64,000 bases of DNA from contig CM043965.1 in assembly GCA_014529385.2 (NCBI GenBank), forward strand, positions 63,571,933 to 63,635,932, given 5' to 3'. This DNA comes from Adiantum capillus-veneris (lineage: Eukaryota > Streptophyta > Polypodiopsida > Polypodiales > Pteridaceae). How positions within the stretch are numbered: the first letter of the stretch is position 1; every line of letters begins with the position of its first letter. The translations under genes were made by a program, and so were the position numbers. The notes beneath the pieces were generated by a model. It saw nothing but the letters and a program-made list of their open reading frames with translations. It was not told where the DNA came from and did not search any database. Positions 44,396 through 54,300 of this stretch are shown piece after piece.

Positions 44396-46932
44396 TATTT
44401 TTTTAATGTTATGGTCGTCGCTATGCGCGTCGCTAAGCTCGTCGAAATATGCGTCGATTAAATTACCTTTCGACGTGCATATCGATGCATATAGCGACGA
44501 TTTTGTAGGGATGCGTATATCGACGGGCATAGTGACGGAATGCGTCGAAACCTGCGTCGAAGGTCTCCCTTTTTGTTGTAGTGCTACCACACTTTTTAAA
44601 CATACATGTTCCTTTACATTATTTATGATACTCTTTCGTTAAAACAACCCTTCAAACAGTATTAGAAACAATAGTCAAACAAGAAGTCGTACAATTTTAA
44701 ACCAACAATCCTTGGATTAGGTTCACTTAAGAATCTCTAATGATGCTATTATGTCTGATCGATATATACATTATTGATAAAAACCCTTGTCATCATGAGT
44801 GTCCCATACCGCTCGACAAGTACTCGTTGTGCTAATCTAGATGTACTCCTGCCACAACAACAACGGTGCCAATCTGGGTGTCATCCTTATGCCACGGCAA
44901 AACAAAACTGCAGTATCCAACTCAACTAATCTGGGTGTACTCCAACCACAGCATCAGCGGAGCCATCTTGGGCGTCATCTCACGCCTCTCCAACTGCCAC
45001 ATAATGCCATCGCTAATAACTAGAGAGACTTAAGAAAAACCATACCGAAGGTTTTGGACAAACATTCTTTGCTATAGCAACCAGTTTAACCAGACATTCT
45101 TTCCTACTTGTCAAACATATGCCGAGTTTCTTGGGGTTAAGCCCCTTCCCTTGGTTTCCGTCCTGTTTTCTTTTCTTAAGATAAATAATATATTTCTATG
45201 GTCTCGCATATGCAATGATGCAATACTAACCTGTACCATAGCTCCGATTGATCCAATTGGTGGAGACATAGCATGTTCCGCAGGAGTTCCCCCGTTACTT
45301 GTACCGGCTTCATGATCATTAGCGCCTTGGGTTCAAGCACGCTTTGGAGCCATATTTTTTGTACTACACTTAGGTTATACACTTAAAACTTTAATTTGGT
45401 CAATTTCTCTAGTAATCTCCTTGAAATCTAAGGTCATTTTTACATATAAGTAACCTTGTTATTTTTCTTGAATATTACTTTACTAAATTTTTTCAAAGAG
45501 AGTCTGTAATTTGAACCCTTGCCAATATTTGCACTTAGTGTCACTGCACGACACCTAATTTCTATATATCAAAAATCTTTCCTAATCTTAATTAATAAAA
45601 AATTAAGTGTGTAAATTACGAAATTGAAAACGTGGAGATGCATTACTCTTATGTATGACATTTCTCCTACAATTCTAACATCAATTTTTATTACTCTATA
45701 CTTTAATTAAGTCAATTCCTTAGTGTTATTCAATTTACTAATTAATCTAGCTAATAATGAAATTGATGAATGAAAATCTCATTATGCCTACTAAGAGTGT
45801 AATGAGTACTGTAATGTATTAGTTCCAATTATGCATGAATTAATAGTTATAATGTACTAATTTGAGAGAGTAGGTATACTTAGAGAGATTAGGGTAAGAG
45901 AGAACACACACTCTAAAGCTAATTGATTCTTACTAATCCATTAGAGATATTAGAGTACGAGAGAACATACACACACCCTTTCTAAAGCTAATTGAATCTT
46001 ACTAATTCATTAGAGAGATTTAGAGTAAAAGAGAACACACACACACATCCTTCTTAAAGCTTATCGAATCTTACTAATCCACCAGAGAAATTAGAGTTAG
46101 AGAGAACACACACACACACACATCCTTCTTAAAGCTTATTGAATCTTACTAATCCACTAGAGAGATTAGAGCACGAGAGAACACACACACATTTCTAAAG
46201 ATAATTGAATGCTTAATTAATATGCACCTTACTAATCCACTAGAGTTTTTGTTCTCTTAGTGGTTTGTGGACGCCTTCTCTCTAAGAGAAGTGGCAGCAC
46301 TTTGTGAGCGTTATAAAGGCAATCTCTACGTCTAAAGTGTGACTATGGATGCCCTATTTATAGCAAAAAAGAAAACGTCCAACGTTTTTTCCAAAAAAAA
46401 AATTCTAAAATTCATACCCGTGTTTTTGGTCCCCTTCTGGTACCCATCAGCTTGACCAATTTGTCCTCATCATCAAAGGATAAGGCCACATAGCCCCCCC
46501 TCATTAAGATTAGTCAAAACTAACCTCTCCTTTCCATGTGACTGTATGTCCCACTTTGTGCCTTGCTATGTGAGTCGAAGTGAGTCCATGTGCCTTCATG
46601 TGTCCTCAATGTGGATCTTTTGACTTTATAATTATTTTATTTATTTCCTTAATGATAACTTACTTTACATTTTCAAGTTAAACTTTACAATCTTAAACTA
46701 AATTTACAATAGTAAGAGAAAATTCTACTATCAATAAATTGGTATTATAATAAGCTAAACAGTCTTTTGTATAGCTAAACATGTCAAAATTTTGTAGTGT
46801 AAATTTTAAATTATAGGTTTTCTCAGCCTACAATTCATAATTTGAGCTTGACTATCGTAAATAATGAGTGATTGTTACATAATTCACATGTGTAATAGAA
46901 CTTGTGTGAAATTTGAAAGTAGAGACCTTACA

Positions 46933-46937
46933 ACATT
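46933..46937. repeat. Target-site duplication ACATT, right copy
   Basis: It matches 35808-35812 exactly and marks the right edge of element D. Confidence 0.9.
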
Positions 46938-47968
46938 CATAATATGGGCCTTCAGTTTGGATTGTTGGTGCTGTCCCCATTGGCTGGTCTGCCCTCGACG
47001 GTTAACCTCTAGGCTTGTAGTTATGGTTTTCTATGACTATTAGTGTATTTTTGTCCATCGTGAACTGATTTCTAGATGTTTGGGCCACATATGAAGGTTT
47101 GATAGTTTCATCAACACTAGCCCAAAATGGGCTCTCGTCAGGGTATATGCTACACCCTCTGTCTCCCTTGCATAACTCTCGATTGGTTCCTCATAATACA
47201 CAATTGGTGGCATCATTGGCTGAGTTATGAGAGACTCTATAGGCTGTACATAACACACAACGGCCCGATTATCATGAGGTAAAGGCTATTGTTTCGTCAA
47301 TACTAGCTGCGGTTTATCCCCTCCATGTATCGTGTTGTTAGGTCCAATCTGGTACCTTGGAGGTGGTGACAATGGTTGTATTTTTGATGGTCCAAACTAC
47401 CTTTCCCTCACGTAGTTGCATTACAAAAGCACTCACTAGTGTCATGGTTTGTGTATTTTTGCTCTATGGCACACCACTTTAACATCTATGGAGCATTGAC
47501 CACTTGTGGTTGTTGCGATCTCATATTAGGATTTTGATGTAGGTCTAATTCATTCTACAAACCACTCCTTTGACTAGTTGGTCCATATTTTGTGTGATTG
47601 AAGCAAGAGCACTACGCTTTGCAATAGACTCGTTGGTGGTAGAAGAGACACTACTAGTATTGGTTTCTACGTCCTCAATTACCCTGCCGTATGTTTTACA
47701 ATTGTCAACTAGGTACAATGCGTAGTGATCTGTTCAAATGTTGTGCATGATATTAAGTGTAAGTCCAGGTTATCGTGTGGTAACTCTTGCATTGAACATC
47801 TTTTGATGTATTTCTTGAAAAGAAGTGAATCTTCCTTCACCTTCTCATTTTCTTTTGGCTTCAAAGCATAAAGTTGAGAAACCGTGTTGTGCTTGATTTC
47901 CCTCTTAGAGAATTCCTCCAAAAACTCTCATAAGAGTTGATTAATGTTCAGAAAATCTCTACTTTTTA
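46938..47968 (-). pseudogene. Element C gag, N-terminal part, displaced by element D
   Basis: The minus-strand frames 47921-47709 (KENEKVKEDSLLFKKYIKRC) and 47258-47040 (PIVYYEEPIESYARETEGVA) are fragments of a degenerate Gag-like region. They are collinear with the gag C-terminus at 35807-34957. The sequence between them, around 47280-47700, has stops in every frame. The assignment relies mainly on position and the shared target duplication. Confidence 0.45.
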
Positions 47969-48770
47969 GTGGCTGGAACCAAGTCAATGTCATTTCCTCC
48001 AATGTCAATCCAAATCCCTTGTACTGTGTGTGGGGCTTTTGTAATAGTCCAACCAGCAGAAAGCACTTTGTATGTAAAGTGTGACAGTGATGTCCTTCTC
48101 ATCGTCGTTCTTTATGTTGATGATTTATTGATCATTAGAGAAAATGAGACACGTATTACTAAATTTAAGGCTAATTTGAATGCTACTTTCAAGATGAAAT
48201 ATTTGGGGCTGTTGCATCATTACTTGGGCATACAGTTTAAGCAATGTGATGGTGGTATTCAAACAAGTTACATAGAGACATTACTATGTAATTTTGTACT
48301 TGAGGACTGCAAACCTTTTGCTAATCCCATGGAAACATGTTTGAAATTGAGTCTCCATGATGCTAGTGATCATGCCGATGTCACTCTTTACCAAACTATT
48401 GCTGGATGCCTTATTTATGTATGCAATACAAGGCATGATATTCAATTTGCATCCTCATAGTCTAGTAGATTTATGCATAGCTTAGGGTCTAAGCATTGGC
48501 AAGCTGTCAAGAGAATTTTCACTACTTGAGTGGAACTTTTCATCTTGGCTTGTTTTATCCCAGAGAAGGATCATTGTCACCAGATTTACATGCTTTTTTG
48601 GACTCACATTGGGCTAGTTGTTTTGACACATGCTGGCAGCATCCCCGCGGGCATCAAGTGTTTTCTTTTCGTCAAACATAGTAGTTTTTTGTATGGATCT
48701 AAGCTCTCCAAGTCTTCAAATCCTACCGCTAGATCTTGGGTTATGTATGACATGAAATAGGGGGCTCTCA
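47969..48770 (+). pseudogene. Ty1/copia reverse transcriptase and RNase H fragment
   Basis: Copia RT motifs are visible: ESTLYVKCDSDVLLIVVLYV then DDLLI, with the catalytic YVDD near 48114-48125, followed by KMKYLGLLHHYLGIQFKQCD and TLYQTIAGCLIYVCNTRHDI. A TAG stop at 48458-48460 and frameshifts follow. RNase H-like pieces HLGLFYPREGSLSPDLHAFL and a shifted VKHSSFLYGSKLSK continue to about 48770. The 5' half of pol and both LTRs are absent, so this is an isolated fragment. Confidence 0.85.
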
Positions 48771-49774
48771 GTGCTTGGCACCCACACCCAATGCCAAAGA
48801 CGCATAGAGAAATTTGTTTCTCTATCAATATCAGCCTTTTTGCATTCAATGGCAGGGGATACCCACCACACAATCTTGTAATAACTTTCATTGCAAACAA
48901 TGGAAACTTTGCATTTTCCTCAGAGTATTCCTTGTGGTATATTATGATCTACAAAACAATATAAAACATTCATGGGTCATAAGCGAGATGCATACAATAG
49001 AGTCAAGTACTTGAATTATTTCTATAAACCTTTTGTGGTTGAAACACTCGATGTAGTGAGACAACACTGCATCCTTGCCTCATACTCCAGAGTGACAAGC
49101 CCTTGCCGCCGTGAGCCTACTACTCTTCTAAGGAAACTATTATCATACACAAGTACCTAGCAACACGTAGATTGGTCTTAATATTGCATCACTAGGCCAT
49201 ATCAAAAACCATCTGAATGCCTTTAAAAATTACCATTTGATTCTCGTCCATTTCCAACATGGACCTTTCCCACAAGTGAATAGACTGACTATTCGCTACC
49301 TAAGCTCTAGGTGTCGTAGGTATGAGTAACAGACAAATGCGTGGTTGAATTCCACTAAGCATTAATTTTCAGAGTGCCTAAGACATCTGTCTTGGACAAG
49401 CAGTGCATCGGAGGGACACTTTCCTGACAGCAATCTAGTCTCCTTGCTGCACACTTCTTAGGGTCAAGATCAGCTAGGTGCACATATCTCATGACATAAA
49501 TTGTTAGGGAATTGTCACACATGACTTCTTCATACTATTGCAAATGCATTTGTAGGTAATCAATTGAGCAATCAATGATTTGCTGGATAGAAAACTTTGC
49601 ATTGAACATTCTGATAGCTCTGGTGCACGGTGATGAGCATGGGCATTGTATAAGAACATGTACAATTTTTCTTCACGTGTATCCTCCCCTACATCGTCTG
49701 TCTCCATGACTATGCTCCTCATGTCTAAAAGAAAAAGCAAGCCAGAACTACTATTATATATTGAACGGTAATTG
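48771..49774. other. No recognisable gene
   Basis: Only short frames are present, such as 49740-49504 on the minus strand with SIVMETDDVGEDTREEKLYM, which I cannot place in any family. No repeat boundary is evident. Confidence 0.35.
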
Positions 49775-49910
49775 GTGTCAGAACCAAGCGAATAGTGAGC
49801 CTGGAGAATCCCTCAAGGTTGCTATTTGCTTAGTTCTATCCCATGTGTTGAGGTCATAATAGGTCACATGATGAGAGTTAGAAACAGGTGAATATGGGCC
49901 TGAAAAATCC
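49775..49910. repeat. Tandem repeat target of element E, left part
   Basis: Units of roughly 100-130 bases start with GTCAGAACCAAG or GTTAGAAACAGG and include GGAATCC/GAGAATCC-type and CTATTTGCTTGG motifs. One unit is split by element E and continues at 58722; a further unit starts near 58820. Confidence 0.6.
49906..49910. repeat. Target-site duplication AATCC, left copy
   Basis: It is identical to 58722-58726 and immediately precedes the TGTTAACC start of the element E 5' LTR. Confidence 0.95.
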
Positions 49911-50204
49911 TGTTAACCCTCACGGCTCACGGACACCCTATCACCTACGACGAACGTGTATTATGTATTATTTAGAGTCAGGTACCGGGCTTGTCGGACC
50001 AATAGGGAAAGGTAGAGTGATCGTCGATGAGAGGCGCACTTTAACTTGGACATGCTAGGGTTAGTTGGCTAAGCATGGGCGCCCAAGTGTGAATGGGGTG
50101 AGCTCCTATAAAAGCCAACTAAACCTAATTTTTACTCATTCTCTCATTTGTGCAATTGAAGAGTGCTCTTGCTCCATCTTTTCTTCTTCTTCTCCTTCAC
50201 CTCC

Positions 50205-50295
<91 letters not shown>

Positions 50296-50538
50296 TGTGT
50301 GCGATCGAGCATTACGAAGGCACGACGGCGACGAAGCGGTTGAGCGCGGCACGACTGCAGCTTCTTCTTCATCGCGGCGAGGAATCCACCACGAAGGCGA
50401 GCGTAGAGCGGTGAGTGACACACCCTTTGTTCTCTTGAGCTTGCTAGTTTAGGCTTGTTGTGTGCTTGGAGCCGTTTGTGGCTCGCACACGGTGTATTGG
50501 CAAGTCCCTTGCTTCGACAGTGCGGCAAGGAGCGCACA
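49911..50538 (+). mobile_element. Element E 5' LTR
   Basis: It begins TGTTAACCCTCACGG and ends GCGCACA. The TATA box TATAAAAG is at 50107-50114. A (GT)n tract followed by a long (GA)n tract lies at about 50205-50287, just downstream of the transcription start region. Open frames crossing this tract are simple-repeat artefacts. Confidence 0.95.
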
Positions 50539-50542
50539 TTTT

Positions 50543-50560
50543 TGGCGCCGTTGCCGGGGA
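50543..50560 (+). promoter_or_regulatory. Element E primer-binding site, tRNA-Asp type
   Basis: TGGCGCCGTTGCCGGGGA lies four bases after the LTR end. This is the PBS known from plant Tat/Athila elements and is complementary to the 3' end of tRNA-Asp. Confidence 0.92.
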
Positions 50561-51364
50561 TATGCCCTACACTAAGCTCGGTTAGCACTTTACGCTTCCT
50601 TGTGGTGCAATTTCTATCATAGGAAAGGCAGGGAAGGAGTGTGTGGAGATTTCTGTTTTTTGCGTTTTCTGCATTTGCTATCAAGTTTCAATTTCTGCTA
50701 TTGTCTGCGTTTTTTCAATTTCTGCAATTTCTGCATTTTCAAGTTCGGCGTTTTCAATTTCAAGTTCGGCATTTTCAAGTTCGGCGTTTTCAATTTCGAG
50801 AAATAAAAACGCGAGTGAGTGGGCGGCAAAATTTTTCGAAAATAAAAAACGTGACTCTTAAAACGGACGGGTTGGTTTGTATAAAAGATAGATCGGGATC
50901 GGGATCATTTTCCCAAGCCCAAGCCCAAGCCCAGGCCCAGGCCCAGGCCCAGGCCCAGGCCTCAGTCCTCTGATATATACTAGACTCACTCTTATATATA
51001 TACCCTACTCCCTCAAGAGAGAATGAGAGCATGTGGGACAAGTCCTCCACTCTCCTCCTTTCTCTTCCCACTTGCACCCTTAGACTTTCTAGTTTGGGCC
51101 TAGTTCCCTACTGGAAATTGACAGTTTTAGGAATTCCGAAGGCATAGAGTGACCAAACGGAGGGCTGTAAATCACGGCACGACCCTCTGACCGATACGCT
51201 CGTTTCGAGCTATCACACGGCCCATTCCACGACACGCTCTAAAAAATCTAGCAAAAAAACAAACAAAAAACACGCTAAAAACTAGTCACAAGGCCTCCTA
51301 GAGCAGCTTTTTGACACCTTAGGGTATCAAAAGCACATGCACTTACGCTCTGGGTGGGTGCTAG
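50561..51364 (+). other. Element E leader with two minisatellites
   Basis: 50690-50800 repeats TTTTCAATTTC, AAGTTCGGC and TTTCTGCA in tandem. 50911-50966 is a (CCCAAG/CCCAGG)n hexamer run, about nine units. No start codon with a long frame lies here. The open Gag frame begins at 51365. Confidence 0.8.
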
Positions 51365-54300
51365 AACACGAGCATATTGAGGGTGCCTCTGTTCATACGG
51401 ACACCCATTACCCATCCACGAAAAAGCTCTAGACCCTCAGCGGAGACACAAGGTAGCACCACCCAAGACCCTAAAATAGCCGCTAGTGATTCCTCCTCCG
51501 ACTCAGAAATCATGGAAGCATACCCTAACCAAAACACTGAGAGAGAAGGCCATGCACCTCCCGAAGCTCCACAGCCTAGTACTAGTATGTTTAGTCGTTT
51601 CATGGAAACATTAGGTAGAGCTACTCGCTCGGAACCTGATGCAAATGAAGCACACGAAGGGGGTGGGGAAGTGGACTCTCCTTTCACATCGTACGTGGAC
51701 CCCACACCCCCAAAGAGTGTCCATGTGGATATCCTACCAGCTTCTTACCAAGAAGTCCCTGTTGAGCTGCCTCCTTCAGAAGTTCCCTCTAGAGTACCGT
51801 TGGTGATAAGTAAAACCACGGGGAGCAACATTGCTTCTACCTCACAAGAAACCGTTAGCACGTAGACTCTAGAAGGATTGTTCATTAATGATCATTGGAC
51901 ATACGACCTCCACACTGAGGTGTTGACGGATCTACACTCTGGCCACGCCTACCATGTAGGATGGATAGAGATTGTACAATCCACCTCTGGTGCCACGAGC
52001 ATCGAAGATCAACAAAAAATGATCTGTAATGTTATCCATGGCATTATTCAATCAGAAAGGCAAAACCAAGGGGTAAATATACTCTCAATTGGCCCCATGA
52101 GATTTCTGGATACGAGCAAGGCTCAACAGTCTACTCTGTCACAAATGGAGACTCCTCTAATGAGCCCCATGGACCTATCTTACGACATTTCACCTGGGGT
52201 CTCTATGCAATCTGAGCCTCCGAGCGAAAACTTTAGCTTCCCTAACTTGGCTCAACCCTCTATTAAGGAAAACCCAGTGCTCACTCCAGGGATAAGCCTG
52301 ACAGAGAATGTACCGATGACATCTACGGTTAGCGCAGTGCCACTACCTAGTGTCGTAGTACCTAATATGGGGCCTCGAACATATGTGCCTCTAGCCCCTT
52401 ATGCACACATGGCCCCCACACCTCCAATTGTACCACTTGCTTATGCTCCTCGAGTGCCGCTCCCTAGCTCTTATCCGAGTGGACCTATGCCCGGTTATGT
52501 TCCATATCCTGCATCATCCACACATATGCCAAGACCGGTACCCGTTCCTCTCCCACATATGATTCCAAGAGTACCTCCACCGGCCCTGCCTCCTCACATA
52601 GGTGACTTGGCAGCGTTTGCTCAGACCATAGGTCGATCTATCGCGGAAAATATGCGTCACGCATCTGATAGAGAGCCTAGAAGTAAGGCAGTACAAATTG
52701 CCAAACTCACGCAAAAATTCAATGGGGACGAAGATGCTAGAAAACACATTGAAGTGTTTGAACAAGTATGTGATTCCTTAGGGGAACGCAACGAACTACA
52801 TAAGTGCAATGCCTTAAGCTTGACATTAAGTGGGAAGGCTGGAGATTGGTATAGGACCCTAAGGGTGGACGAGAAAACAATCTACCCTACCCTTCGAAGG
52901 TTGTTTCTAAAGGAGTACATACAAGAAGGTGTGCTTTGGGGTGTGGCATCTCAACTATAGAAGGCCGAACGTAAGGAAGGAGAGTCAGTAAGGGACTTCA
53001 TTAGTCGTCTAAAGCACTTAAACTCTCGTTGCCCTATAAATGAGCGCTTCAACAATAACCAACTGCTTGATCAATTCATTCGAGGGTTGAGGAATGAAGG
53101 AATCTATAATGGACTAGTGATTAGAGGTATCACAACCTGGGAAGATGTCACTGCCAATGCAATCCAATTAGAGGACAACTTGATGATAGCAGGCATGAGG
53201 GTGTCTACTGACACGAGATCCACTAGCTCACAAGCCATTGAGTATGAACCCATGACTGCAAAGCCCATTGCCAATGAGCCAAAGGTATTTGAGACATTCT
53301 TGACAGACCTCACCAAGGCAATCCAAGAGTCTCTTAAGGATAATCGACCCCCTCAAAATAGTCACATGTATCCAAGAAGGGAGCAACAATGGTGTTCCAT
53401 TTGCTTAGGTCCACATAGCACTAGTGAGTGCCCTACGTTTAGAGTAAAATTTAATGGAACTTGCAACGCATGTGGTAGGTATGGTCACCAAGCTAAGGAT
53501 TGTTTAATGATCAAACGTATGATGGCAAATAGACCACCTGTAGCCTGGACGGATGCGCCTCGAGATCCTGTATTGATGCCTACTCCACCTGTTGAGCAAC
53601 TACCGCAACACATGGTCCCTAGATCTCAAAATGTTGTACAAGCTACACCGTTACCACCTCCTGTGCTAGGACCGCAGCCCCCGCATCCAAGAGTCGCCCC
53701 TATGAACCAAGTAGGTTGCGAGCCATCAAATGCTTATGCAGATGGCTGTGAGGAGGAAATAGACACTAGTATTGCCTACGGACTTGATACATTGGAAGAG
53801 TGTCCTATATACTACATGGAAGATTGTTGGGGGCAAGTCAAGCCGGTTTATCAAGCTGCTGCTCTCGCATCCAGAGGTCAAAATATCAACACCCAGGCTA
53901 GGAGGCCACCTCTTCAATGCTACAAGTGTGGTGGACCACATCGAGTAGCGGAGTGCCCTATTAGGCTGCAAAAGAATGCTGCACAGATGCAAATGAATCA
54001 AGGGAGCACGTCTGCAATGCCAATACTCACATGTAATCGTTGCGGCATAGATCACTTGATTGCCCAATGCCCCTATAACCCAAATGCGCCTAAAATCACA
54101 CCCCTGAATTTGGTCGAAATTGCTAGTGTGACATCGCCAATACCACCCGTCGCACCCGCTTATGCGATTACATGGTCCATGCTTCAAGGGCCAGGACATA
54201 TCCTCGAAGAGAGAGATACCGCGTCAGTTATCCAAGCAAAGAAAAAGAAGACACGAAGGAAGAAGTCATAGAATACGGAAAATTCAAAGCCAAGTTCCAA

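Larger units (their letters stand above)
42891..44583. mobile_element. CACTA (En/Spm-type) non-autonomous transposon
   Basis: The ends are CACTACAATATAA and, reverse-complemented, CACTACAACAAAAA. The flanks carry a 3-bp CTA duplication (42888-42890 and 44584-44586), and the uninterrupted site exists in the partner LTR near 36230. Both subterminal regions are packed with GCGTCGATA/TATCGACGC-type motifs, as in CACTA elements where transposase binds subterminal repeats. It is 1.69 kb and cannot encode a full transposase. The middle (43820-44130) is a TTATGG-rich simple repeat. Confidence 0.9.
35813..46932 (-). mobile_element. Element D: Ty3/gypsy retrotransposon with 2.78-kb LTRs, protease and RT deleted
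   Basis: LTRs are 35813-38593 (3') and 42460-46932 (5', which includes a 1.69-kb CACTA insertion). The minus-strand LTR starts TGTAAGGTCTC and ends ACCTCACA, or a variant. The flanks carry a perfect ACATT duplication. The PBS is iMet-like. The 3.87-kb interior reads leader ORF, gag, RT-connection fragment, RNase H and integrase; protease and the RT core are missing. The LTRs are roughly 90 percent alike by eye, so it is old but younger than its host element C. It is related to element B by LTR start and gag. Confidence 0.9.
42460..46932 (-). mobile_element. Element D 5' LTR with CACTA insertion
   Basis: It begins TGTGAGGTCCC next to the PBS and ends ACCTTACA. Subtracting the 1693-bp CACTA element and its 3-bp duplication leaves 2777 bp, almost identical to the 2781-bp partner LTR. 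It carries the same ~70-base tandem array at about 45885-46240. Confidence 0.9.

Noticed and set aside
50163-50414. Open frames of Arg-Glu or Ser-Leu repeats across LTR microsatellites (also 58371-58635, 59133-59567, 61012-61322)
   Set aside because: They are produced by (GA)n and (GT)n tracts, which leave several frames open by chance.
52514-52765. Minus-strand frames across element E (also 53726-54199, 55084-55464)
   Set aside because: They are antisense to the single long Gag-protease frame and carry no recognisable domain.
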